From Caenorhabditis remanei (Eukaryota; Nematoda; Chromadorea; Rhabditida; Rhabditidae), in assembly GCF_010183535.1 (NCBI RefSeq), contig NC_071329.1, positions 14,012,001-14,076,000 on the forward strand: a stretch of DNA of 64,000 nt, in the 5' to 3' direction. Shown in pieces: positions 32,216-43,600 of the stretch. The translations under genes and the position numbers were made by a program. The notes below the pieces were generated by a model. That model saw only the letters and a program-made list of their open reading frames with translations. It had not been told where the DNA came from and made no database searches. Positions within the stretch are counted from its first letter, which is position 1. Each line of letters opens with the position of its first letter.

Positions 32216-32545
32216 GCAAGGCTCCCGAGTGACCGTGGAGTTATAGAACGTGAGGTATATCATTGGAAATCTGAGAGAACGCTGATTCCAAATATGTTTT
32301 TAGTTTTTACCCTTGAGACCTGGTATTCGAGAAAAACGAGGTCAAAGTTTGGACAGCTGACAAGTCATCACGCTGCCAATAACTTTCGCGTAAGGTAATG
32401 ACTTGCTCAAATTTTGACCTCGTTTTTCTCGAATACCAGGCTTCGAGGGCAAAAACTGAATGTACATTTGGAATCAGCGTTTTCTCAGCTTTCCAATGAT
32501 ATAAGTCACGTCCTATAACTCCATCGTTACTCGGTAGCCTTCCAT
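32216..32545. mobile_element. MITE family D, copy 2 (palindromic)
   Basis: Ends GGCTCCCGAGTGACCG and CGTTACTCGGTAGCC. Arms hold AACGCTGATTCCAAATATG / GGAATCAGCGTTTTCTC and CTGGTATTCGAGAAAAACGA / TCGTTTTTCTCGAATACCAG. The centre is CAGCTGACAAGTCATCACGC. Longer than copy 1 at 7064. Confidence 0.8.
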
Positions 32546-34220
32546 AGTCAAATCCGTACTTCTCAATTTGACACTATTGGATTTTAAAGGTTCCTGGTCC
32601 CTCGCATCCGTATCTAGTGGATTTCAATCTCTGTCCCGCTAGCTACAGTACCCCATGTCATTAATTTCTATGAGCCAGATTTTGCCTCATCACTCACCGA
32701 ACCCTCGATTCTATCATTTTTTTGAATTTAACCGAGTCACGCCCCTCCCGTCGCCTCATATACCACTTCTCATCAATTCGGCAGTGTTTTTTCTCCCCCC
32801 ATCCAATACGCTCAACATCTTTTTATTCGGAAGAAGGTACCCTTCTAAGAAAGTGGAAAAAAAGGCAAAAGAGGAACATAAAAATGAGAGGCGAGAGCGG
32901 TGCTTGACGAGCTTGCACGAGAAACCAGCGAACGAATCGAGAAAAAAAAGATTATGACCCAATAAAGAATTGGGGAGAGCGCCCGTGTATTTATGTATGT
33001 GTGTGTTGGCTTTGATTAACATAATGATATAGTTTTGGGGTCTGAAAGAGGGAAAACCAAAGGTTTTATTGCTCTCTCTCTCATTTCCTTTTCGGAGGGT
33101 TCCTTCTTCCAAATTTTAATTTGTCTTCTTCTTGAACCTGTCACATCTCCTTAGATTTTTACTCGATTCCCTTTTTTCTATTTCCATTTTCCCCTCGCTT
33201 CTTTCTTTTTCCGATGACGAATCGAAATTAGTGACTCGTTCAATAAACTATTTGTTTTCTCAATCATAACATTCACTCGTCTCTTTTTCTTTCTAGTAGC
33301 ACAAATGTTTCTGCCTCTCTATTTTCTGAGGATCTGTTTTGGACGAACTATATTGGGGTGTGTTTAGAGCCCAAGAAGGACCCTAATGGCCCAAAATTTT
33401 CAAAAAAAGTAAACTCTAGACGTTTCGAAACCGGAGCATCTCGAAACCAGGCGGTGTTTCGTTTTTGAACTGTTTTTTTTTTCTTTCACTACTCTTTCTC
33501 ATTTTACAAACAATACACAAACAATCAAACGAAAATCACACATACAAATTCCTGGGGGCACTTTCCCCCTGCTTTCATTTCCCTCTCTCTCCTCCTTTTT
33601 TCGATTTTCGATAGTTTTTGACAGACTCGTAGTCGCAAGAAATGTCTTTTTGTTTCTCGACGATGCTTCCTTCTTGTGTGCGCGCGTTCAGAATTGGTTT
33701 GCAAATTTTTTGGAAGGGGAGAGGATTTTTTGTCTCGTTCGTTTCATGCACTGGCTCCGCGACACTATGAATTTATTGCGTAGTTACAAGATTTTCGAGA
33801 GCGTGTTCTTTTTTAGAAGGAAACGAATATTATTTTGTGGTGGGAAGCATGCGAATTGATTTTGAGTTGAGGGAAGGTTTCGAGGTTAAAATTTTTTATC
33901 GGTAATTAGCATTTAGATGACTGGTTCGTTTTTTGGTCGAAGAAACGTTCTTTAGAAATTCTCCAGTGAGCTAAAAAGTTTCAGAGCATCATTTTGATCT
34001 AACACCAGCTAGCAGGCAGTTGCCAGACTCACAGGTTTCAATTGTGCCATAAGAACCTTTTTTCAAACTTTTAACTCCATGTGTTCCTCATTTTTGCTCA
34101 TTGATGTCATTATCGTTAGACGACTTAATTTTCTTTGCAAACCGAATCTGACGCTTTTTCAAAATGTGAATTTAAAACTTTCAGTTCAACTCGATTTCGC
34201 TCACTTCCAACACTCTCAAA
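32546..34220. other. Upstream region of the LIN-15A-like gene
   Basis: Non-coding, pyrimidine-rich in places (33110-33330 and 33540-33610), with no repeat family copy and no gene supported. It likely contains the promoter of the gene starting at 34221. Confidence 0.4.
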
Positions 34221-35872
34221 ATGTCTTGCTCCAAACCACAAGAACACCAATGCTTCATCTGCTTCGAAACTCCCGCCGAAGTATGGTTGGTGCAGACGAA
34301 AATGGAGCTTCTTCTACTCCTCACCATGGCTTGCTTCAAGTACCACATCACTACCCAATACGCCTGCAACCAAATGTATCGGAGAAATCACACTTACTGC
34401 CCACACCACATTTTCGAGGCTGCAACTGAGCTGGTGGAAATTGTTGAGCTCGGAGCCAAAGGTCAAATGAGCACGATGGGAGTTCGGATCGTGGAGATCA
34501 TGGCTGGAAATGTGCTGGGAGGAGACGTGAAGCCAGGAACGCTGGATAAGGCAATCCACACCTTCTTGAGGAACTTCCGAACCCCATACGACGATTTCGT
34601 CTGTGACAGCTATGAGGATTGTGAGCTGATTCACACGCCGTAAGAACTCACATTCTTGACTAACATATCAACTGAAGTACCCTTTTTCAGAACTCATCGT
34701 TGTCTTCAATGTGGAGAAGACAATGTGACGACATCCACCACATTCTTCTCAAGGCCCCACAACAAGAGAGCATTCGCAGTGTTCGCTGGACCAAGCCATG
34801 CCAAGTTGATGAGTACTGCACAGATACGTGCAGCGGTGGCAATCCCATCAATTACCCTGTGTACCCATCACTTGGAGGGTCATGCTTGGACGATGAAGCA
34901 GTTGGAAGTCATGCTGTTGGATGAGGAGTTCGAGGAAAAGTTCTTAAATGAACTCAAGGAAATCTTCATTGATGACAAAGGATGGTTCAACACCATGAAA
35001 ACGGTCTACTGTTGTTTGACCACCAATTTGCCAAAAAGGGTTAGTTATTTTTCAAGAACTTTTAAAGATTTTGATTATCTTAACGTAAAACCTGTAATAG
35101 AGTCGCACCCGCTGGCAAGTTTGGAGCATCCTATATCTGCTGTATTTAGAGATATGAAAAAAAATTTCTGGAAAAATATTCTATGATTATTAAGCTATAT
35201 TTTGTTAGTTAGCTACTTTTTGATATTTTTCTTGGGAACCGAGATATACTGCTGCAAACAGGCACCGCTAAGTGCGCCACTTTTATAGGTTTTACGGTAG
35301 ATGGGTGAACAGTCCTTAAGGTTCGCTTTGTCTGTCCCCCTATTGACTTAGTTAATGATTTGGTATATCTTTTAAGATGCTCCTCAACCCGGTCTGCAAA
35401 ATTTGCAAAGAGGATAAAAGCCGCAGCTGCATCCAACACGACCAGCTTCTGGGATTTGCGGCGCATTGGTTCTGCTTCGAGAAGATCGCCATCGACATCC
35501 AGTGGGATCTCAAACGGACAGTTCTGGAGGATAACCACTACAAGATCAAGGTTCCAGAACTGGAAGAATTCGAGAAGTGGGATGGATACGAGCTTTCCCA
35601 ACTTTTGAATGTCTGGAGATCATACTTCGGACATCAACACAGAAGAAGCGAGTCTGAGGAGAGGGTCAGAGTGTTGTTGTTCCTGGCAAAATACTGGAGA
35701 TTCAATCTGAAGGATCGAATCAAGGAGGAGTTGATCAGATTGGGCGAAATTGTGGATGGTGCGGCGGTTGAGGCCACACCAAAGACTCCGAGTTACGTAT
35801 CGGTAAGTTGTATTTTCAGCCGAGTTATGTCTATTAACAGACTATTTTCAGAAGACTCCAAGTTACTACTAG
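34221..35872 (+). CDS. LIN-15A/LIN-56-like protein with repeated C2CH modules
   Basis: Exons 34221-34639, 34691-35039, 35377-35802 and 35852-35872 close to 404 residues. Three similar modules are visible, each starting CxxC: CFICFETPAEVW to TYCPHHIFEA (residues about 11-70), CLQCGEDNVTT to LCTHHLEGHA (about 144-200), and CKICKEDKSRSC to HWFCFEK (about 263-290). Each of the first two closes with CxxH. This C2CH arrangement recalls the zinc-finger-like modules of the C. elegans synMuv proteins LIN-15A, LIN-15B and LIN-56, which act in transcriptional repression. I rely on pattern only. The tail ATPKTPSYVSKTPSYY repeats KTPSY, partly encoded by a tiny last exon. AATAAA at 36117. What else it could be: an unrelated nematode-specific zinc-binding protein. 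Confidence 0.6.
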
Positions 35873-36194
35873 GACAACGACATTCCCCTTCTACTGGTTC
35901 AATATTTCACATTTCATATCCATAATCAACTCGTCTAGGCCATTTTTTGTACCCATAATTTATATCCCGTCACGAGTGTCACGCAACAATTCTTTTTTTT
36001 CCGGTTCCCCACATCATCTCTTCATCTGAAATCTTTTTTCCCATGTACATATACATTGAGTCTCTCGTCTTGATTTATAACTTTCCTCTTTTTTTCTTTT
36101 CAAAAACTTTCATAAAATAAATACATTTATTAATAAAAATCACTACTTCCCGTGCAAATTAGGTCATATCATAAAATCCCAAAAGAATAACTAA
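35873..36194. other. Convergent 3' region
   Basis: 3' flanks of two converging genes. The plus-strand AATAAA is at 36117-36122. No further feature is seen. Confidence 0.4.
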
Positions 36195-37123
36195 TCAATC
36201 ATATAAGTTAGCCTTTTCGTTCGACGCTCTTGGTGACATTGAGGGAGATGTCGATAGGGATGGTGATGGGGCTCCCGAGTTGTTGAGCATCGCGAATGTT
36301 CGATCGTATCGGCCTCGCTCGAATTGCTCTGAAAATGATGAAGTGGCTAGGTGAGTTATAGGATAACAAAATGTAGGTAGACAAAATTGAACACTTTTTT
36401 ATTACTTTTTTAGAGGAAAACATTTCCACCTTCAATTTTTTTCATAATAAGTATATTATATTTGCATTCAGCTCACCAAGAGCTTTCAGAAAAGTACCCA
36501 CAAGTCTCTATTCCAATCAATTCGGGTCCTACCACGGAAACTACAGTAACCCAAACATTTTAAGAGTACTGTAGTTTTCGTTGTGGGACCCAAAAGTGAC
36601 AGAATGTAGGCTTGTGGGTACTTTTCTGAAAGCTCTCGACGAGGTGAACCTGGAAATTGCATTCTCATAGGGTATTTTCAAGAAACTTGAATAAAATTGG
36701 CGAGGCTTCCTGAATACCCTAGTTATTTCCGGTCTAACCCACCTTTCATATGCTGCATGAAATCTTTCGTGTTCGCTGTTTCCGACATTATCTGTTGTTG
36801 CTTCTTCTGACATTTGAGTTTTGTGGTGATAGCCAGGTCAGCGCAAGCGATCTCGATAATTTTCTGGAAAATAGTAAATTAGTACTTTTTCTTCTTTATC
36901 AACTTACCACATAATCCTGGGAGTTCATGACCTGAATCTGGGGTACTGGGACCTGTGGGTGGGAGAGTGATGAGACGGGGACGACGAGCCAACATGACGA
37001 CGGGAGGAGTCCCTGACTGAAGTGCATTGTACCATGAAGATTCATACCAGCAGGCTCGATTGGTACATGAACTGCTGGTGGGCCTTCTTTCTTGCCATTA
37101 TTGTTAATATTATTCATATTCAT
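36195..37123 (-). CDS. Unrecognised small protein
   Basis: Minus-strand exons 37123-36908, 36863-36743 and 36328-36195 close to 156 residues. The ATG comes directly after TTCGAATTCCAG, so the transcript is probably trans-spliced at the start codon. The N-terminus is Asn-rich (MNMNNINNNGKKEG), followed by a proline/valine-rich segment (VPVSSLSHPQVPVPQIQV). A likely helical part follows: YVVKIIEIACADLAITTKLK, CQKKQQQIMSETANTKDFMQ and EQFERGRYDRTFAML. The tail is serine/proline-rich (PSPSLSTSPSMSPR). I recognise no family; nuclear or scaffold roles are possible. Intron 2 is inflated by a palindrome. Confidence 0.65.
36474..36646. mobile_element. Palindromic element J (intronic)
   Basis: Arms AGAGCTTTCAGAAAAGTACC and CACAAGTCT face GGCTTGTGGGTACTTTTC and TGAAAGCTCT. 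An inner pair GGGTCCTACCACGGAAACTA / TAGTTTTCGTTGTGGGACCC closes the hairpin. It lies in intron 2 of the minus-strand gene at 36195-37123. Confidence 0.75.
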
Positions 37124-37733
37124 CTGGAATTCGAAAAAGGAATGAAATGGAAGTGGAGAGGTTTAGAGAGAACTGATTATCAAGAGAGAGAATGGGTGAG
37201 TGAGAAACAAAAATGTCTGAATGTCAGACGCATATGCAAATGGAAAGAGAGACTGATGGCTGCTCATTATAGAAAACGAATCGGGTGGAGGGAGCGGAGC
37301 ACACCGGGCGAAACTTTCGAGTGAGCCGCGTTGCAAGTTGCTGCGTAACCACTGCTCCGACAGAGCTCGACGGCAGAATTATGGCTCGTCGTATAGTAAT
37401 AAAGGGGCGTTCTAAAAGACTCATCTGATTGAGTAACCTTTCATTTTTCATTTTTTTAAAGTGCGCTCAAGAAAGAAAGGAAATGAATCCAAAAAAGGAG
37501 AAGAAGAATAGAACTCATAAAATCAGAACATCTAGAAAAAGAGTGAGGATTAAAGAGAGGGAGTGGAAGAGAGAGATTGGTTTTTTGTAGGGTGTCTTCG
37601 TACGTCATGGAATGACTGAAATGAGTGGAATGAGGGGAATAGTAAAGCGAATAGTGTAAGGTTTTGGGTAATGTGGAAAACTAGAAGGGGAAGATCGGAA
37701 TGCACAACCTGATGCTCTTTGAATAAAAAAAAC
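37124..37733. other. Upstream region of the gene at 36195-37123
   Basis: Non-coding, with AGAGAGAGA/TGAGTGAGAA tracts at 37170-37210 and 37540-37580 that may mark a promoter for the minus-strand gene. No motif is claimed. Confidence 0.35.
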
Positions 37734-37873
37734 TTAGCACAGCACGCTTCTTACAACCGCGCTCTACCGAAGACGAAGAAAATTGTGGGCGAAATTGAGA
37801 GACCCAGAGAAAAAGAGACATTTTACAAGGGCGTTCCGGCGAAGCGCAGTTGTAATAACTGTGCCAAGCTAAT
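37734..37873. mobile_element. MITE family A, copy 4
   Basis: Begins TTAGCACAGCACGCTTCTTA and ends GTGCCAAGCTAAT. The arms CTTACAACCGCGCTCTACCG and GGCGAAGCGCAGTTGTAATA are inverted, with the GAGACCCAGAGAAAAAGAG core. Confidence 0.85.
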
Positions 37874-38137
37874 ACCAAAGTTGACAAAGCAAAATAGGGA
37901 AAAATTCCAGAATTTCTAAAACAAAACCTCCTCAAGAATCAATAGAATGCTTATAAAACTGGCAGTTTTCTCAATTCTCAATAAATTTCATCTGTCTCCC
38001 CAATTTCTATTACTTTCACCTGTCGCATATTATAATATCACCTGTCTGCTAATAGGACTGAAGTCATATTTTTATTACATATTCTGATACAGCAGACAAT
38101 TGTAAAAAACTTTTATTACTCATACGCCAAAAATCGT

Positions 38138-38810
38138 CCACAACTCCCGTTCTCCTGGAGCTTTGGTGGAGGAATAGTTTTTCCACGTGGCCTTGTAGTC
38201 CTCTCGGACAAGTTTTTTTGCTCAATTTCTCGTTTCCTCTTCCTTTCCAATAAATTTCCGTGCTTTTCAGTTTATATCTCGAAAAAATAGAAAAAAAAAA
38301 CTGAGAAAACTTGTTGGAAAAAGTAGGAAACGAGAAATTGAACAAAAAATATTGTCCGAGAGGAATACACGGCCGCTTGGAAAAACTCTTCCACAGAAGC
38401 TTATTTCGAGTCCGGAGCAGGCTTGTTCGGAAAAAAAGTCGGAAAAAGTCGGAAAAAACTCGTGTAACTTTGCGCACTCAATTTCTCAGAATCAGTCGCT
38501 TATCTATAATTGTAGATATTAACGAGTTGAACACTTTCACACTTTATTTACAGTTTTCAGTCGCGTTTATAAGAAGTTATAAAACTTTTTTCCGACTTTT
38601 TTTCGGAAAAAATTCGGAAAAAAAATTTCGGAAAAAATCGCCATAACTCAAGAGACACTTTTTTGATTCAGACAAAGTGTGGCTAAAAATCAATAACTCA
38701 GTGATGTACACCCAAAAGTAACACTCTTGAAATTTAAATGTCATTCCCGGCAAAATTCATAAAATTTTCCGAACAAGCCTGGTCCGGAGAACGAGACTTG
38801 TGGCGTTTAG
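38138..38810. mobile_element. Nested palindromes K1 and K2
   Basis: Outer arms: CACAACTCCCGTTCTCC near 38139 against GGAGAACGAGACTTGTG near 38786. Inside, one hairpin (38158-38404) has GTTTTTCCACGTGGCC, TCCTCTCGGACAA and GAAATTGAACAA/TTGCTCAATTTC pairs. A second (38408-38794) has TCCGGAGCAGGCTTGTTCGG against CCGAACAAGCCTGGTCCGGA. One palindromic element appears to have inserted into the arm or centre of another. Confidence 0.65.
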
Positions 38811-39663
38811 AGCGATTTTACCACAAGAGTCAATGATAAAAGTTTCTGAGAACTGTCTGAAATATCGGAATCTGCAATTTAAAATTTAAAAGTAAAGATG
38901 ACTATTTCTAGTCACTTTTCTGTTAGATTGAGTCATGCCTCTAAACGAAATACGAATAGTTTTTTTTCTCAATGCCGGCATCGGATTGCAACATGCAACA
39001 CTTTGTGAGATGTCTCATTTTCACTGACATAGAAAACCAAGACTGACATCTCCAGAAGTTTTCTAAAAAAATTTTTGTGGAAATGTGCTCCACCGATAGA
39101 GCGCATTTGCAAAATCCACGTATTCCACCATCTCCGAATCAAAGTCAAAGTCAAGAAAATATAAGAAAATCGGACATAAAATGTATGACAAACCACTCGA
39201 AAACGTCTCTCTTCCGAGTGTCTTCAAAACTGTTACATTTTACATGACGGAATTTATGAACGGAGGAAATAAAAACGAAAAAATATTTCCTTCTTTTTTT
39301 TGTTGGTTTTCTAGAAATCGGTGGCAATATAAAATGAGCAAAACAATCTCCTTTGTTTCATCTTCCTCTCCCATTGACTACTATATTAGCTTTGTTTATA
39401 AGAAAGGTCTTGTTTCTTTTTTCTAGAAATAAAAAAACTTGAGAAAAAAACGTTTCAGAAAAGTTTCAAAAAGTGTTGATCTTGAGCCACTTCGGAAAGA
39501 AGTTCCAGAGAATTAAATAAGTTTTTTTCAAGTTCAGGCTCCCAAAATATGCAGAAAAGTGAGTCATTACATGTCTTCCTTCCACTTCTCACCTATCTGT
39601 GTCTACTCCTCCTATACCTACCCTCTACAAAGTCTAGACACTCATTTACCTCATTTCGCCGTC
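38811..39663. other. Non-coding stretch before the second tRNA-Leu
   Basis: No gene or repeat family copy that I can support. AT-rich, with scattered short hairpins. Confidence 0.4.
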
Positions 39664-39745
39664 GGAGAGATGGCCGAGCGGTCCAAGGCGCTGGTTTAAG
39701 GCACCAGTCCCTTCGGGGGCGTGGGTTCGAATCCCACTCTCTTCA
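39664..39745 (+). tRNA. tRNA-Leu (anticodon AAG), second copy
   Basis: Base-for-base identical over 82 nt to the tRNA at 5021-5102, but on the opposite strand 34.6 kb away. Acceptor stem GGAGAGA/TCTCTTC, anticodon loop TTAAGGC with AAG, variable arm TCCCTTCGGGGG and T arm GTGGGTTCGAATCCCAC are all intact. A TTTTTT terminator starts 8 bases after the discriminator. The 5' flanks of the two copies differ, so this is a dispersed gene pair rather than a recent segmental copy. Confidence 0.97.
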
Positions 39746-40686
39746 GTTTCTTTTTTCTTAGATTCTGAGTGAAAGTAGATTTCAGAGTGCTCAAATACTT
39801 ATTAGAACTCCCTTCGACGGCGGCAACAACGGGGCGCGAAAACTGACATAAAAAGTTGAATCGACATGAATTTTCGATTAATTTGTGAATAAAGTATAAA
39901 TGTCGAGAAACAAAACGTGCGCAACAAGTTGATAGAATTAGAGAAAATGAGAGAATTGATATTGAGCTCTCTTTTCCTTTTTTCTTCTTCTTCCTATTTC
40001 TTCTTCTTTTTTCTTCTTCTCCTCATCTTCTCGACTCCAAAAAAAGGTGTTTATGTGAATGTGTATGTGTGTGCTCTTTTCTCATTTCAATTTATTTCTC
40101 TCGTCTTCTCGAGCCCTCCACGTCTTCAACTACTTCTAGATGGACGATATCTGCGTCTCTCGTAGACGGCATAGTCTATCAGAACCAGGTTGCCGTGACA
40201 ACGGAAGCGAAGACGAAAACGAGGAAAGGGAAGAAGTGAAAGAGGGCTTCGAAACGATTAGCTAGTTTTTGTGACATTTTCGGGTAATTTTTTGGAATTT
40301 TACTAGAAAAAGGAGCATGTCTATTTTTTTCTGTAGAACCTTGTTTGCTGAAGTCGAAAAATTACCGAAAAATTAAAGGATGACGTACATAACAAGGTCT
40401 CGATTTCCCACGCCCCAAACTCACTTATCCTCGAATCGACCACTCAAAAACACGTCATTTTCGTGGGAATTATTTTCGGATTTCTCATAATTGGTTTTTC
40501 TCTCTCTCTTTCTTCGAAGCCATGAAAGTTGATAACTGGTGCTGAAGTTGGGATTCAGTGCACTTTTTTGTTTTCAAATAAAATTGATTTGAGCACTTTT
40601 TCATGGTTTTCAGCTCTTTTTAAAACTCTTTAATTTTTCCTCGTTGTTCAAAAGCTTCTCAGAAAAAAAGATAATTCCAGACAGGT
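39746..40686 (+). promoter_or_regulatory. Upstream region of wdr-31
   Basis: Non-coding; a long pyrimidine (TTC) tract lies at 39975-40040. In C. elegans wdr-31 is a ciliary gene usually driven by an X-box (RFX/DAF-19) site, but I did not find a clear X-box by eye. The promoter may also lie within intron 1. Confidence 0.3.
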
Positions 40687-43600
40687 ATGGAAAAAGTGGG
40701 GAAGTTCATACATTATGTTCAACACAAGATCACTGGCAACTACTCGCCAATCAGCACTTTGGATCCAAATGAGTACGTGGCTGACAGGTTAGTTTTTAGT
40801 TGGATGGGAGTACGGTAAGGGAGGTATGGAGGTGGTGGACGAGTTTTTTGAGGTTGGGTTCCTAGGCCATGTAGGAAAACTAGAGTTTCCTATTAGTGAA
40901 AAAAATACCCGAGTCCAAATTCGGTTAATCGTAGATGTCAGAAATAGGAAAAGTGCCAGAATAGGAGGATGCAAGAATAGGAGAACAAAAGGAGATTGAT
41001 CAAACAGAGATGATGTAGTATGGTACGGTAACGATGAAAAATAGATTACCCAATTTACCGAGCTTGGATTGCTAGGCCACTGGAAAAAAATGACAGTATT
41101 GACATGTCAGAATGATGGGCTAGAAATCTAACTTTTAGAAAAGTTCTGTCACTTAAAAAATAAGAAACTGTGGAGGTAAAGCCGGAGTGTTAGAGAGAAT
41201 AAGAAGTTATGGCTGGTAGAATATTGCGATTTTAAGATGAGAAGTTTTGTTTTGGCTCTAAATGACGATGAACAATAAAAAAAGAAAAAAGATACATTCG
41301 TCGAGAAATCACATGTCATGGAAAACTAGGCCAACAAATAAAAGGACTTCCAGATATTCTGGGTTACTTCAGTCGTTCACAAGTATTTCTCAGATTTAAT
41401 CAATTTTTTGTCAATTTCAAAAAAATCTGAAATTTAAGCTACATACATTTTATTTGATAAAATGAGACCTAAGGGATATTGTAAAACATGGTCCTTAAAA
41501 ACTACAGATTATGAATTAGATTTCATGAATAAATTCATAAAATCAGAAACAAGAATTCCCCCAAAAATGTTTTTTTCATGGAAAGTGGGAAGAATAAACA
41601 ATTCAAAAAATCCAAAACAAAAAAGCGAAGCATGGGGGGAACCCCCTTGTTTTCTTGTCCACCCCCAATTCAAACCACTCGATTCGCGCGTTCGCCAGGG
41701 CGCCGAACCGTTACACCGTCTGCGTCTAACCGATTCCTTCTGATATCTCCCAGTCACCATCTGCCATTTGGTGCGTGTCTTTTGAGTGTGTTTTTTCTGT
41801 ATAAAGAGGTGTGAGAAGAGAGAAACGAAGACAGAGAGAGACGAATGGAAAAACGACATTGATGCCCTTTGGAGGTCGAAAAAAGGGAAGAGGGAAAGAA
41901 AATGAGAAAAAGGAAATTGAGAAAACGAGAGGAACGAACGGCTAAGACGTTTTCGGACGGGTGGCGGAAAGAGAGAAATGAAAAATGTACTATGGAAGGA
42001 AGAGCTTCGGGAGAGGGAGGAAAGCAGCGAGAATATTTATTATCTAGGATTCCAGTTGGAGATTACGGTTAGTCTGTCAACAAGATGGATGTTAGTAGTA
42101 CATTTAGAAGGCAGTACTACTTTTGAAAACTGGACATTTCTGGGAATCGAGGGGTGGGTTAGTTATAGATTTAACGCGGATTTTGGATTTTAAGAAGAAC
42201 ATTTTCTAGGGTATAGAGTTTTGAAAATTTGACAGAATTTTAAAATATTTTTTGAATGATACCGAAAACGTTAGGATCCAGGACACCCCGAAACTGGACA
42301 AACATGAAATCGAGTATAATTTTACTTCAGTTTGACCACAGTTCCTAATAGGCAAAAATTCCATACTTGCCAAGGCCCGGCCCGGCTCGGCAAAGCCCGG
42401 AAAGGCTCGAAGACTCAGGCCTTGGAAGATTTTTGAAGGCCGGCATTTTTTTGAAAATTTTGAAGTTTTCTCAAAAATAGTCAAACATCTTATGTACGCT
42501 TGACTTTTTATCGATATTTGGAAACATAGCCGAATTTTCGACTTAAAACCCATTGTTCAAACTTCTCTACTGTGACCCGACCAGTCTGAAGAAATCCAAA
42601 AATTAAAAAAAACAACAAAAAATTCCCACTATAAATCTTCAATTTATCAGCATCCTATCCGTCGTCATTTCATAAGACAGTTCTTTTTGATCAGACTCCG
42701 AAAACTTGATAAGAGAGGAGATCTTCTTTTTTTTCTCCGTTCACTTCCAACATCATCATTTAGCGGAAATCGTTTCTTCAGCCATAGAAAAGAATTATTT
42801 TGAGAGTAGAGTTTTCAATTAAAATAAAACGATTTTCGTTTGTTTTTGTTCCTCCGTGGTGAGTCAATCTCTTCGGTGTCCATGTCACTGTTGTAACACC
42901 CACATAAATTTTGCAGAAGGTTTCCGTTCTAACAGAACAAAGGGCTCAATGATGTGGGTGGTATATTGAAACGTGGAAACAAACGGGGTAAAAAGAGAGA
43001 AATAACATGAAAGAGAGAAAAAAGCCCACCGCGATACTTTTCATGACTTTTATGACAAGCGCTCTTCTTTTTGTGATGGAGAACCGCTTTCAATATATCA
43101 TTTCCATATGAAAGGCTATATACTTGGAGGTCGAATGATATAATTCATAATATGCATGTGAAAACGAATATTTCCAGAATGAGAACCTCCCGTTCCAACG
43201 GTCGAATCCACAAGCCAATGGAAGTCCCAGCCGGCCACAATGACACTATAAATCACATGTCTGTTATTCGATCTGGAATGGTACTCTCCTGCGGAAAAGA
43301 CGGAAGAGTTGTTCTTACCAATACGGATAGTGGAGAAATTCATCAGACATGGCAGACGTCGTCGGAAATCAACAAGATTGGCTTCAGAAACTTCACTGCC
43401 AATCACTCGTTCATTGCTGCTGGAAGGAATGGAACTTTGACTCATTGGATGTTGGCCGGGAAGGTGGGCGATCTTCCGAATGGAGTTTATGAGGGACATA
43501 CTTTTGGAGTGACTGGAGTGGTTACGGTAAATGGTAGGTTTGTAACTTTAAAAAAAAAGTGGTCCCTTTTAAACAAATATTTGAATTCGAAAATCTTGCA

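Noticed and set aside
41869..42072. Lys/Glu/Arg-rich frame in wdr-31 intron 1
   Set aside because: A purine tract inside a long intron whose flanking exons join in phase without it.
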